Origin: an uncultured Cuneatibacter sp.
Lineage (GTDB): Bacteria > Bacillota > Clostridia > Lachnospirales > Lachnospiraceae
DNA length: 64,000 nucleotides
NCBI GenBank assembly: GCA_934234215.1
Contig: CAKQHB010000014.1
Span: 7,919 to 71,918 of the forward strand
Direction of reading: 5' to 3'
Each line of letters begins with the position of its first letter. Position 1 is the stretch's first letter. This document shows positions 33,772 to 42,376 of this stretch, one piece after another. Below the pieces are notes generated by a model. The model saw only the letters and a list, made by a program, of their open reading frames with translations, had not been told where the DNA came from and made no database searches. Position numbers and translations under genes: made by a program.

Positions 33772-34536
33772 TCATCCTCCGTTTCGGCAGATCCGGTACA
33801 AATATTTGCGGCCGTCCTGCCCTGTTTTTTCGACGATTTTCAGATCACACAGCGTTCGCAGCGTTGTGGATGCCACTTTTCCGGAAAAGCGGGAAACCCT
33901 CCGCCAATCCTGTGCGGTAAATACTTCCGGCAATGTCTCCGGCAGCAGAGCCGCATAAGATGCCGGCCCCTGCAAGAGCCATTCCTCCTCAATGCGCCGC
34001 GGAACCCGGTCATACCGGCTGGCGCGAAGCTTATGCTCCGCTCCGTAGCCATCCTGCTGTTTGTACTCATCTAATTCCAGCACAAACATCCGCACGGTCA
34101 GATTCGGATCTGAAAGCAGATCCCGAATCCAGTAAATCTCTTTTAAAACATCGAGTCGTCCGTTTTTCTTTGGGCTTTTTCGCGGCTCTGACAGCTCTCC
34201 CGTCTCCGGATCGATCCAGGTCAGATACTTCGTCCCCACCGCCGGATATACGATCGTCACCGGCACCTTCGGCAAAAACGCCTGCAGCTTTTTTCGCAGT
34301 GCATGAAAGCCAGCCGACTGGATCTCGATCACGCCATCCGGATTCAAAATATCCGCGACATAACCGGCAAACGGTACTTCTCTGCGCGTCTCATCCGGCT
34401 CCAGAAAGGCTTTTAACATCGCATGCGTTGTCTTCTCTGACAATGTGCCAATGCCCTGCCTCTCCTCTCTTTTTGCAATCACTTCCACCCGTGCCGCCTC
34501 AAAACGCGCCTGTGCTTCCCTGGTCTGCTCCGTCAT
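33772..34536 (-). CDS. Conserved hypothetical protein, possible PD-(D/E)XK-like fold plus winged helix
   Basis: Protein of 254 residues. The middle section ADILNPDGVIEIQSAGFHALRKKLQ has the spacing of a nuclease-type core (Asp, then Glu-x-Gln, then basic helix), followed by VTIVYPAVGTKYLTWIDPETGE and the SPKKNGRLDVLKEIYWI segment. The last 60 residues (FTAQDWRRVSRFSGKVASTTLRTLCDLKIVEKTGQDGRKYLYRI) look like a winged-helix domain. I know no function. The nuclease reading is an inference from motif spacing only. It is co-transcribed with the S9 peptidase (3-base gap) and preceded by repeat element E4. Confidence 0.6.
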   Translation of the reverse strand: MTEQTREAQARFEAARVEVIAKREERQGIGTLSEKTTHAMLKAFLEPDETRREVPFAGYVADILNPDGVIEIQSAGFHALRKKLQAFLPKVPVTIVYPAVGTKYLTWIDPETGELSEPRKSPKKNGRLDVLKEIYWIRDLLSDPNLTVRMFVLELDEYKQQDGYGAEHKLRASRYDRVPRRIEEEWLLQGPASYAALLPETLPEVFTAQDWRRVSRFSGKVASTTLRTLCDLKIVEKTGQDGRKYLYRICRNGG

Positions 34537-34572
34537 CCGTTGTCATTCCTCTCTGCTCTTTTCGATTCACGC

Positions 34573-34711
34573 AAAAATAGAATCCTGCATTGCAGGATTC
34601 TCCGCCTGCGGCGGGTCGCGAAGCGACAAATTCTTTTCCGCCGCAGTGCGATCCACGCGGAGCGCTCTTTTGCTTTATAGGAAATTGCGTTGCATTTCCT
34701 ATAAAGCAAAA
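34573..34711 (-). repeat. Terminator-linked palindromic element, copy E4 (complete)
   Basis: Longest form, in minus-strand order: T-tract of the sigE terminator, TTTTGCTTTATAGGAAAT palindrome, AGCGCTCCGCGTGGATCGC module, a GC-rich hairpin, then AGAATCCTGC-AATGCAGGATTCT followed by ATTTTT, itself a terminator-like hairpin. Small open frames on both strands in this interval are by-products of the repeat. Confidence 0.85.
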
Positions 34712-34746
34712 GAGCAGGATTGTGTAAAAAATACACAGCCCTGCTC
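34707..34746 (-). terminator. Terminator of sigE
   Basis: Minus strand GAGCAGGGCTGTGTA (34732-34746) pairs with TACACAATCCTGCTC (34712-34726), followed by TTTTGCTTT. Confidence 0.85.
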
Positions 34747-34809
34747 TTCATTATAAAGCACAACGAAGTATTATGCAATCCTGTAAACTGACCAGAACCG
34801 TGTGCTTTT

Positions 34810-35553
34810 TTACATCTCGTAACGCACCATTTCCCGCTTCAGCCGCTTCATGATCTTCTTTTCCAGACGGGAAATGTATGACTGTGAAATACCGAGAAGA
34901 TCTGCCACCTGCTTTTGCGTCATCTCTTTTCCATCCCTGCGATTCAGCCCAAACCGCAGCTCCACGATCTGCTTTTCCCGCTCTGACAAGGTGTTCACTG
35001 CATGCAGCAGCAGATTTCGCTCCACCTCGTCCTCAATATCCCGGTAGATGATATCCTCCTCCGTTCCAAGGATATCCGACAGCAGCAGTTCATTGCCATC
35101 CCAATCCACATTCAGCGGCTCGTCGATGGACACCTCCAACCGTGTCTTGCTGTTGCGCCGCAAATACATCAAAATCTCATTTTCGATGCAGCGGGAAGCG
35201 TAAGTCGCCAGCTTGATTTTCTTCTCGCTGTTGAATGTATTGATCGCTTTGATCAGACCGATGGTGCCGATGGAGATCAGATCTTCCACTCCCACGCCGG
35301 TATTGTCGAATTTTTTTGCGATATACACGACAAGACGCAGATTGTGCTCGATCAGCATTTTTCGTGCCTCTGCGCTCTGTCCGCCGCCCAGCATTCCGAT
35401 ATATATCTGCTCTGTCTCACTGTCCAACGGCATCGGAAGTACATCGCTTCCGCCTATGTAATGCACCTCCCCTTGTTTCGGCTTCAACAGCATCTGAAAT
35501 GTCGGGATCATTTTAAACTGAAACTGATTTGGAACTGACACGCGAATTACCAT
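34810..35553 (-). CDS. sigE: RNA polymerase sporulation sigma factor SigE (pro-SigE)
   Basis: Mother-cell sigma factor, 247 residues, synthesised as an inactive precursor. After a hydrophobic and basic pro-sequence, QGE/VHYIGGSDVLPMPL matches the processing region of Bacillus pro-SigE, predicting cleavage near Glu29. Region 2 (NLRLVVYIAKKF, EDLISIGTIGLIKAINTF) and region 4 (SEREKQIVELRFG, TQKQVADLLGISQSYISRLEKK) are complete. The ATG at 35553 follows AAAGGAGG. The longer frame back into spoIIGA was rejected. Its upstream neighbour encodes the processing protease, the standard spoIIGA-sigE operon. Confidence 0.96.
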   Translation of the reverse strand: MVIRVSVPNQFQFKMIPTFQMLLKPKQGEVHYIGGSDVLPMPLDSETEQIYIGMLGGGQSAEARKMLIEHNLRLVVYIAKKFDNTGVGVEDLISIGTIGLIKAINTFNSEKKIKLATYASRCIENEILMYLRRNSKTRLEVSIDEPLNVDWDGNELLLSDILGTEEDIIYRDIEDEVERNLLLHAVNTLSEREKQIVELRFGLNRRDGKEMTQKQVADLLGISQSYISRLEKKIMKRLKREMVRYEM

Positions 35554-35564
35554 AAGACCCTCCT

Positions 35565-36431
35565 TTACCAGTCCGGAGGAAGGATGATCCGACAGTGCAT
35601 CGTACTGCCTACACTGTCTGTTCCCACCGCGATCCATGCCCCCGGAACCTGTCTCGCGCCTTCCTCTGTCTGTATGGTAACTTCCGTCAGCCGGACTGCC
35701 GGCAAAAGTCCGTTCGTTTTTCCTACACTGTGGTAGGAAAGATATATCCAACCACTGCAGCCTCCCTGCATCGTTTCTGCTTTTGCAATCTCCTCTTCCC
35801 CAAACAGCGCCACACACAGCCCTCTCGCCGCCACTGCCACCGAATGTCCTCCCGGCGTCTGCAAACGGTTGCCGGTGTCGATCCACCCTTCTGCCTGAAC
35901 TGTTCTGTCCTGAAATCGCAGCGTTACCGTTTCCTGCAGTCTTCGGTGCTGCTCCCATTTTCTAAGTTTTCCCGAAAGCACCCACAATGAGATTCCGCAT
36001 CCTGCTGCTATCATGACCTGTCTGCCGGCTCCCGTAAATGGCATCTGTCCATAGAGCAGACTGTTCCAGAACCAGCTGATACTGCTCCAGTTTTTGAGCT
36101 GCAGGATGGCACCTGCGAGTCCCCAGCTTGCCGCGTACAAAAAAAACGTCGTCCACAGCAGTTGTCTGATTGAAAGTCTTCCCCATGTCATCCGCACCAT
36201 GCAGCAGGCGATCCCGATACTTCCGAAAATCCGTGCTGTCCGGGACTGCGCCCACGGCACTAGCAGCACAAAAAGCGCCCATGCCATTCCGATCCCGGCT
36301 CCTGTAAGTCTCCGATACCACAGAGTTTTTCTCCTTTGCAGCCGTCCGACCAATCCCAGCAGCAGCCAGTTCATCGCCAGATTCCATCCGAGGTAGCAAT
36401 CTAAGTAAACCATGCAATCAGTATAGACCAT
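35565..36431 (-). CDS. spoIIGA: Sigma-E processing peptidase SpoIIGA
   Basis: Membrane-bound aspartic protease that activates pro-SigE in the mother cell. Five hydrophobic helices fill the first half (MVYLDCYLGWNLAMNWLLLG onward), and the C-terminal cytosolic half carries the catalytic DTGN motif (WIDTGNRLQTPGG). Length about 280-288 is normal. Two starts are possible: ATG 36431 with a weak AGGGC, or ATG 36413, which gives a N-terminus closer to the family. I list the longer. It is separated from ftsZ by a terminator and is followed 11 bases later by sigE. Confidence 0.9.
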   Translation of the reverse strand: MVYTDCMVYLDCYLGWNLAMNWLLLGLVGRLQRRKTLWYRRLTGAGIGMAWALFVLLVPWAQSRTARIFGSIGIACCMVRMTWGRLSIRQLLWTTFFLYAASWGLAGAILQLKNWSSISWFWNSLLYGQMPFTGAGRQVMIAAGCGISLWVLSGKLRKWEQHRRLQETVTLRFQDRTVQAEGWIDTGNRLQTPGGHSVAVAARGLCVALFGEEEIAKAETMQGGCSGWIYLSYHSVGKTNGLLPAVRLTEVTIQTEEGARQVPGAWIAVGTDSVGSTMHCRIILPPDW

Positions 36432-36453
36432 GCGCCCTGCAAAGTCTGTCGAA
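36420..36453 (-). promoter_or_regulatory. Possible Spo0A box and long-spacer promoter before spoIIGA
   Basis: TGTCGAA, the Spo0A box, occurs on the plus strand at 36447-36453. Read on the minus strand it overlaps a -35-like TCGACA that is 21 bases from TATACT (36420-36425), recalling the spoIIG promoter of Bacillus, which has a long spacer and a 0A box over the -35. If used, transcription would begin very close to the 36413 ATG. Confidence 0.4.
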
Positions 36454-36484
36454 AGCAGACGGAATGTCCGAAAAACGAATCGCA

Positions 36485-36530
36485 GGAAAAGACAAAAACA
36501 GGCATGAACTCTCACGAATCCATGCCTGTC
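36485..36530 (-). terminator. Terminator of ftsZ and the dcw operon
   Basis: ACAGGCATG and CATGCCTGT arms (36498-36506, 36521-36529), followed on the minus strand by TTTTTGTCTTTTC. It separates the division genes from spoIIGA-sigE. Confidence 0.85.
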
Positions 36531-36550
36531 GTCTTTTTATGAAATATAAA

Positions 36551-37699
36551 TTACTTTCTCTTCAGGAAGGTAGGAATGATGATATTTCCCTCGTCCTTAG
36601 AAGGAGTAAATCTCTCCGGAGCATCCTTCAGAGCTACCTTCGGAGCAACGGTAGGAGCAGCCTCTGCGGAAGGAGTCTGAGTCGGAGCGGTGTAAGAAGG
36701 CTTTGCGGTTGTCTGTGCCTTCTTGCCGAAGATCGGGCTGAGATTGGAACGATCTGCAACACCGGTTGCGATAACCGTAACGGTAACAGTATCTGCTGCG
36801 GTCTCATCGTAGTTTGCACCAAAGATGATGTTTGCGCTGTCGTCTGCCATCTCTCTGACCATATTGGTAGCATCGTCGATCTCAGTCAGGCTGATATCAC
36901 CGGATACGTTAATCAGGACATTGCTTGCACCGTCGATAGTCGTCTCAAGCAGCGGGGAGGAGATTGCCATACGCATTGCATCCTGTGCCTTGTCATCGCC
37001 GTGACCGGTACCGATACCGATATGTGCGATACCCTTATCCTTCATGACGCTCTGTACATCTGCGAAGTCCAGGTTGATCAGACCGGTGATGTTGATCAGG
37101 TCTGTGATACCCTGTACGGACTGCTGCAGCACCTCGTCTGCCTTTTTCAGAGCTTCCGGCATGCTTGTCCGTCTGTCTACGATCTGGAGCAGCTTGTCAT
37201 TCGGAATGACGATCAGAGTATCTACGACCTCCTTCATGCGCTCGATACCTGCGATCGCATTGTTCATGCGAGCACGCCCCTCAAACATAAATGGCTTTGT
37301 CACAACACCGACGGTCAAAATGCCCATCTCTTTTGCGATCTTTGCAATAACCGGTGCTGCACCAGTACCGGTACCGCCGCCCATACCACAGGTAACGAAT
37401 ACCATGTTCGCATCCTTGATCATCTCGCTGATGTCCTCTGCGTTCTCCTCAGCTGCCTTTTCACCAACCTCCGGGTGTGCACCTGCGCCAAGACCCTTTG
37501 TCAGCTTCTCACCGATCTGAAGTGCGGTCGGTGCCTTACAGCACTGCAGCGCCTGATGATCTGTGTTTACACCAATAAATTCCACGCCGATGATGTTCTC
37601 CTCGATCATGCGGTTTACCGCATTATTTCCGGCACCACCAACGCCAATTACCATAATCTTTGCACCGGCTTCCTGCTCGTTCATCTTAATTTCCAGCAC
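36551..37699 (-). CDS. ftsZ: Cell division GTPase FtsZ
   Basis: Tubulin-like GTPase forming the division ring. The 382 residues include VGGAGNNAVNRM, the tubulin signature GGGTGTGAAP (107-116), and the T7 synergy segment NLDFADVQSVM. A variable linker (about 315-370) is followed by the conserved C-terminal peptide PTFLKRK for partner binding. The start is a GTG at 37699 set 8 bases from AAGGAGG. An ATG five codons in is the alternative. It is the last gene of the division cluster. No ftsA is seen, as in many clostridia where it lies elsewhere or is missing. Confidence 0.97.
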   Translation of the reverse strand: MLEIKMNEQEAGAKIMVIGVGGAGNNAVNRMIEENIIGVEFIGVNTDHQALQCCKAPTALQIGEKLTKGLGAGAHPEVGEKAAEENAEDISEMIKDANMVFVTCGMGGGTGTGAAPVIAKIAKEMGILTVGVVTKPFMFEGRARMNNAIAGIERMKEVVDTLIVIPNDKLLQIVDRRTSMPEALKKADEVLQQSVQGITDLINITGLINLDFADVQSVMKDKGIAHIGIGTGHGDDKAQDAMRMAISSPLLETTIDGASNVLINVSGDISLTEIDDATNMVREMADDSANIIFGANYDETAADTVTVTVIATGVADRSNLSPIFGKKAQTTAKPSYTAPTQTPSAEAAPTVAPKVALKDAPERFTPSKDEGNIIIPTFLKRK

Positions 37700-37770
37700 A
37701 GCTCCATCCTCCTTTTGCCTTTTCGGCTACCCATCATTCTGCTTCTATTCACAGTCGGTATTTTTCATCT

Positions 37771-38496
37771 TCAATCTTTTTTAAATACAAAGGTCGTATT
37801 CGATCCATCCGGATCATAACTGTCCAGATATAACACTCCGGACAATCCCTGCAATCCGGACTGCATCCCGGACAGACAGTTGATTTTTTCTTCCAGGTTT
37901 GACGCATTTCCCAGCCGCACCCGGACATTACCTAGATATAATACCACATCTAAATCGGATTCGTAAAGCATCTTGTCCGCATTTATACTGTATTTTTTTA
38001 ACAAATTTGAAAGACTCAGGATATTTTGGAATACGGAGCTGTCCACCGGCAGCGGTTCATACAGCACAACCTGCTTAAAATCCAGTCCTTCCACGATCGG
38101 TGTCCCACTCAGATAATTAAATGAGTTCTCCACAACGATGCCATCCCGATCAAAATACATATAACTGCCCATGTATCGGAAGCATCCGATGATGCCCTTT
38201 TCATACACCATGATCTCACATCCGGAAGGGTTTAAAATCGACACTTCGTAGTGATCCACAAACGGGATCTGCTTTTGTGTGCCGAGCTTTTCATTCAGAA
38301 ATGAAAGCAGTGTGTTTTTCTTCCAGTCCCGGTCAAACACAAGATCCTGCATCTCCTGATCGGAATACACCCGGTTTCCGATCACGTTGATCTGGGTCAG
38401 CCGAAGTCCGCTGACATAGTAGATGCAGCCGCCCAGGATCAACAGGATCGGAATGAGTATCCATATTTTCTTTTTAATGCGTCTGTTTCTCTCCAT
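37771..38496 (-). CDS. ftsQ: Cell division protein DivIB/FtsQ
   Basis: Bitopic division protein of 241 residues: a short basic cytosolic start (MERNRRIKKK), one membrane helix (about 11-29), then a POTRA domain (LRLTQINVIGNRVYSDQEMQDLVF) and the beta domain ending in the D-x-D-x-G-x-N-T segment. It stabilises the FtsL/FtsB/PBP divisome complex. The ATG at 38496 follows GGAGGAAGGA and overlaps the murA end by 23 bases. The longer open frame is inside murA. Confidence 0.9.
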   Translation of the reverse strand: MERNRRIKKKIWILIPILLILGGCIYYVSGLRLTQINVIGNRVYSDQEMQDLVFDRDWKKNTLLSFLNEKLGTQKQIPFVDHYEVSILNPSGCEIMVYEKGIIGCFRYMGSYMYFDRDGIVVENSFNYLSGTPIVEGLDFKQVVLYEPLPVDSSVFQNILSLSNLLKKYSINADKMLYESDLDVVLYLGNVRVRLGNASNLEEKINCLSGMQSGLQGLSGVLYLDSYDPDGSNTTFVFKKD

Positions 38497-39748
38497 TCCT
38501 TCCTCCAAGCCTGGCTCCAACTGTCTCCAGTTGCTCCGGCAGCCGCTCATATCCTCTTGCGATATGTTCCCATCCATGAATGGTTGTAATTCCATTTGCC
38601 TGCAGACCGGCAAGCACGAGCGCTGCTCCGCCCCGCAGATCTTTCGCTGTTACTTCTCTTCCCTGCAGACGCCAGACACCTTTGACCCGTGCGCAGGAAT
38701 CCTCCAGCTCGATGTCTGCGCCCATGCGCTGCAGCTCCTTCACCGTCTCAAACCGGCTCTCAAATACTGACTCCCGCAGGGTTGTCACACCGTTTGCCAC
38801 GGATGCCAGCGCCAAAAGCGGTGACTGCAGATCCGTGGGAAAGCCCGGATAGGGCGCTGTACAGATGTCTCCCGCTGGATACAGCCGCATCGGTGCCTGC
38901 AGGAAAATCCCGTCTTTCCACGGATACAGCGAACATCCCATCTGCCGCAATACCGGATACACGCCCCGCAGCTGCTCTGTTGGAAATCCCTGTACTTCCA
39001 GCGCTCCTCCGCAGATCGCTCCGGCAAACAGCCATGTGCCTGCCACGATCCGGTCTCCCGGAATCCGAAACTTCGTTCCAGATAATTTCCTGACACCGGT
39101 AATTCGAATCCGTCGGCTGCCGTCTCCCCGGATTTTTGCTCCCATCTGCCGCAAAAATGAGCACAGCGTGCGGATCTCCGGCTCTCTGGCACAGTTTCGG
39201 ATCTCGGTCTTTCCCTCCGCCAGCACTGCTGCCAGAATCAGATTTTCCGTTGCTCCCACTGAAGGATAGGGCAGCAGGATCTCCGCACCACAGAGGTGTT
39301 CTGCCTGAACGCACACCACATTCTCCTGCTGCGATGTTTCTGCACCGAGGCACCGAAAGCCTTCCAGATGATAGTCAATCGGACGTTTCCCGATGGAACA
39401 CCCGCCGGGTTGTGTAATCTGTCCACAGCCGCCGGTAGCAAGCAGCGGTCCCAACAGCAGCACAGAGGAACGCATCTTTCGACAAAGCTCCTCCGGAACT
39501 GCATCTTTTGTCCGACCGCCGGCATGAATGCGAAGGCAGCTGCCTTCCCGCCGCACCAGACAGCCCAGTTCTTTTAAGATTTCTTCCATCGTGCGGACAT
39601 CTGCAATCTCCGGCACATGTTCCAAAATCACTTCTTCCTGACACAAAATTGCGGCTGCCAGAATCGGCAATGCCGCATTTTTTGATCCCTGTACCGTCAG
39701 TTCTCCGTATAGCGGATGACCGCCCGTGATTTGCAGGGACTCCATCAT
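38474..39748 (-). CDS. murA: UDP-N-acetylglucosamine 1-carboxyvinyltransferase (MurA type)
   Basis: Adds enolpyruvate to UDP-GlcNAc, the first committed peptidoglycan step. The 424 residues carry QGSKNAALPILAA at the start (catalytic Lys22-type residue), the active-site Cys loop QPGGCSIGKRPIDYH (the cysteine targeted by fosfomycin), the TDLQSPLLALA segment and DLRGGAALVLAGL near the end. Its position in the dcw cluster between spoVE/ftsW and divIB takes the place usually held by murG. A second murA elsewhere is likely but not shown. Confidence 0.94.
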   Translation of the reverse strand: MMESLQITGGHPLYGELTVQGSKNAALPILAAAILCQEEVILEHVPEIADVRTMEEILKELGCLVRREGSCLRIHAGGRTKDAVPEELCRKMRSSVLLLGPLLATGGCGQITQPGGCSIGKRPIDYHLEGFRCLGAETSQQENVVCVQAEHLCGAEILLPYPSVGATENLILAAVLAEGKTEIRNCAREPEIRTLCSFLRQMGAKIRGDGSRRIRITGVRKLSGTKFRIPGDRIVAGTWLFAGAICGGALEVQGFPTEQLRGVYPVLRQMGCSLYPWKDGIFLQAPMRLYPAGDICTAPYPGFPTDLQSPLLALASVANGVTTLRESVFESRFETVKELQRMGADIELEDSCARVKGVWRLQGREVTAKDLRGGAALVLAGLQANGITTIHGWEHIARGYERLPEQLETVGARLGGRNGEKQTH

Positions 39749-39805
39749 TTCACGCTCTATTCTATACTCGGTTACTATTACAGTATGAAAAGAGCTTTTC
39801 CACTG

Positions 39806-40954
39806 TTAATCCACCAGTCGAATCTGATTCGACACACTGAGGACAAGACCGATCTCGACCATCAGGCACACGATGGACGAACCGCCGGAGCTGATGAACG
39901 GAAGGCTGATACCGGTATTTGGCATCAGGTTCGTAGCAACACACAGGTTAAAAATAACCTGCATCGCGATATGTCCCAGAACCGCCGTCACAAGCAGAGA
40001 CCCTTTCAGATCCGGTGCATTGTTCGCCAGAATCATCAGTCTCCAGATCAGCAGTGCAAACAGCACGATTACAAGAAAACCGCCGAAAATACCGAGCTCC
40101 TCACAAATAATTGCAAAGATCATATCGTTCTGAGACTCCGGCAGATATCCTAATTTCTGAATACTCTGTCCCAGACCTTTTCCGAACAGACCACCGGAAC
40201 CGATGGCATATAAGCTCTGCAAGATCTGATAACCGGCATCGTCCGGATCGGACATCGGGTCCAGCCATGCGGTGATTCGTTCCATCTGATACGTTTTCAG
40301 CACATGCGCCAGAAAACCGGATTTATACATGAGCACCAGTGCGGTGATTCCACCCACTGCGAACAGGACATACGGCCATTTTCGTTTACTGGAAACGAAA
40401 ATCACGATGGCACCGATACCTGCCACGATAATTGCGGAACTCAGGTTGGAAATGACAACGAAAATTGCAGAAAACAAAACGAATATCCACAGACACACCC
40501 ACGGCCAGATTTCTCCTTTGCGCAAGCGTGGATAGAGATAGTTGATCATACATGGCATACACATAACCACCGCGATCTTCATCAGCTCTGCCGGCTGAAT
40601 GGAGATGCCGAAAATCACAAGCCATCGTTTCTCACCGTGGGATTCCTTTCCGATGAACTGAACCAGAACCAGCATTGTCAGCGAAATTACAAATGCCAGC
40701 ACCGCAAATTTCAGCCAGAAATGATAGTCGATCTTGGAAATAAAAATCATCACCACAAAACCGAGAATCATAAAAACAGCCTGACTCTTTACCGCCTTGA
40801 AGGAATCTCCTGATAATACCTGATTGGAATAGGAGGTCGTACTGTACAGCATAATCAATCCGAAAGCGCACAGGAAGACAACCAGAAATAACAGGGTGTA
40901 ATCATAAAAGCTATACCCTTTCGGGAGTTTTCTTTTCTTTTCTTTTTTCCCCAC
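39806..40954 (-). CDS. FtsW/RodA/SpoVE family peptidoglycan polymerase
   Basis: SEDS glycosyltransferase of 382 residues with ten membrane helices. A basic cytosolic start precedes YDYTLLFLVVFLCAFGLIMLYSTTSY, then GAKRWI-like GEKRWLVIFG, the FQPSE-like IQPAELMKIA, and the closing segment NTGISLPFISSGGSSIVCLM. It polymerises glycan strands together with a class B PBP, two of which are encoded upstream. Being close to spoIIGA-sigE it may be either the division FtsW or the cortex-specific SpoVE, which sequence alone does not settle. Confidence 0.92.
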   Translation of the reverse strand: MGKKEKKRKLPKGYSFYDYTLLFLVVFLCAFGLIMLYSTTSYSNQVLSGDSFKAVKSQAVFMILGFVVMIFISKIDYHFWLKFAVLAFVISLTMLVLVQFIGKESHGEKRWLVIFGISIQPAELMKIAVVMCMPCMINYLYPRLRKGEIWPWVCLWIFVLFSAIFVVISNLSSAIIVAGIGAIVIFVSSKRKWPYVLFAVGGITALVLMYKSGFLAHVLKTYQMERITAWLDPMSDPDDAGYQILQSLYAIGSGGLFGKGLGQSIQKLGYLPESQNDMIFAIICEELGIFGGFLVIVLFALLIWRLMILANNAPDLKGSLLVTAVLGHIAMQVIFNLCVATNLMPNTGISLPFISSGGSSIVCLMVEIGLVLSVSNQIRLVD

Positions 40955-40981
40955 ACGAACCTCCTCTCCAAATCCGTCTGT

Positions 40982-42331
40982 TTAGTCTGCAAGCCCTCTG
41001 ACCAGCTCTTTGAAAATATCGCCGCGCTGCTCATAATTTTTGAACATGCCCCAGCTTGCGCATGCCGGGGACAGCAGTACGGTCTCGCCGGGCAGTGCAG
41101 TCTTTGCACACACCTGAACCGCCTCTTCCATGCTGTCTACAAAACAAATATCGTTCATACCAAGTCTTCTCGCAGTCTCTGCGATCTTGTCTCTCGTCTG
41201 TCCCATAAGAACAAGCAGTTTGATCTTGCCATGGAACTCGTTGATCCACTCGTCGTACTCTGCGCCCTTGTCATAGCCTCCGCCAATGAGAACAGTAGGA
41301 GTTGTCATCGCTTTTACCGCCTGAATCGCTGCATCCACATTCGTTCCTTTGGAATCATCGTAGTAACGCACACCGTTCTTTGTGGCAACATACTCGATGC
41401 GGTGCTCTACTGCCTTGAACTCCCGCAGTGTCTTGCGAATTACGTCCAGCGGGGTTCCCATCGCCAGTGCAATACCCACTGCCGCCATAATATTCTCATA
41501 ATTATGCACACCGATCAGATTCTGCTCCGCTACCGGCAAAATCTCGTATTCTTCGCCGTCTCCGGTGTACCAGATCGCATCGTCTTTCAGATACAGCCCC
41601 TTCTCCACCTTCTGCTTGCTGGAAAACCACATTACCGGAATTTCCAGCTGTTCGCCAAATGCACGCAGGCGGGCATCCTCATAATTCAGAACACAGGTGT
41701 CACCCTTTGTCTGATTCTTCGTCACCAGCTCTTTGACCCGTGTATATTCTTCCATCGTATGATGACGGTTCAGATGATCCGGTGTGATATTTAAAATTGC
41801 AGATACCTGCGGATGGAACTCCACGATGCTCTCCAGCTGGAAGCTGGAAACTTCCGCTGTGGTAATGGAATCCGGCGTCGTATCCAGCGCTGCAGAAGTG
41901 TATGCCGTGCCGATATTTCCTACGGTAAAGGCATCTCCTGCCCAGTTTTTCATAATCTGTCCGGTCAGCGCGGTGGTCGTTGTTTTACCGTTTGTTCCGG
42001 TAATTGCGATCAGGCGGCCTTTTGCATAGCGGTAAGCCAGTTCGATTTCACTCCAGATTGGGATTCCTGCCTTTTTGATCTGCTCCACAAAAGGTGTCTC
42101 CAGACTAATGCCGGGGCTGATGACTGCCATCTCACTCTGCTGCAGCACTTCCTCCGTCAGCTCTCCCAGTACGATCTCACAGGCAGCTCCATTCAGACGC
42201 TCCCGCACCTGCTCCGGATCTAACTTGTCATTTCCATCGTATAAAATTACTTCTTTTCCTGTCTTTGCAAGCATAGATACTGCGCCGATTCCACTGATTC
42301 CGGCACCGATCACCAATACTTTCGAACCCAT
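40982..42331 (-). CDS. murD: UDP-N-acetylmuramoylalanine--D-glutamate ligase
   Basis: Cytosolic Mur ligase of 449 residues adding D-Glu to UDP-MurNAc-L-Ala. Visible are the N-terminal nucleotide-binding fold (VLVIGAGISGIGAVSML), the ATP loop AITGTNGKTTTTALTGQI (about 110), the NITPDHLNRH segment, the YDDSKGTN motif of the central domain and the C-terminal LLSPACASWGMFKNYEQRGD. It lies between mraY and the ftsW/spoVE gene, as in many dcw clusters; murE and murF are not in this window. Confidence 0.97.
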   Translation of the reverse strand: MGSKVLVIGAGISGIGAVSMLAKTGKEVILYDGNDKLDPEQVRERLNGAACEIVLGELTEEVLQQSEMAVISPGISLETPFVEQIKKAGIPIWSEIELAYRYAKGRLIAITGTNGKTTTTALTGQIMKNWAGDAFTVGNIGTAYTSAALDTTPDSITTAEVSSFQLESIVEFHPQVSAILNITPDHLNRHHTMEEYTRVKELVTKNQTKGDTCVLNYEDARLRAFGEQLEIPVMWFSSKQKVEKGLYLKDDAIWYTGDGEEYEILPVAEQNLIGVHNYENIMAAVGIALAMGTPLDVIRKTLREFKAVEHRIEYVATKNGVRYYDDSKGTNVDAAIQAVKAMTTPTVLIGGGYDKGAEYDEWINEFHGKIKLLVLMGQTRDKIAETARRLGMNDICFVDSMEEAVQVCAKTALPGETVLLSPACASWGMFKNYEQRGDIFKELVRGLAD

Positions 42332-42376
42332 TCGTTCTCTCCCTCTTTCTTCCGTTGTTTTCTTATCTGAATGTCT

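Noticed and set aside
34445..34778. Small frames containing YRKLRCISYKAKE-type peptides
   Set aside because: The same peptides appear at other copies of the palindromic element (for example near 49.4 kb), so they come from the repeat, not from a gene.
36464..37819. 451-codon open frame antisense to ftsZ
   Set aside because: It is the complement of a highly biased gene. It has no ribosome binding site and a Cys/His-rich composition typical of shadow frames.
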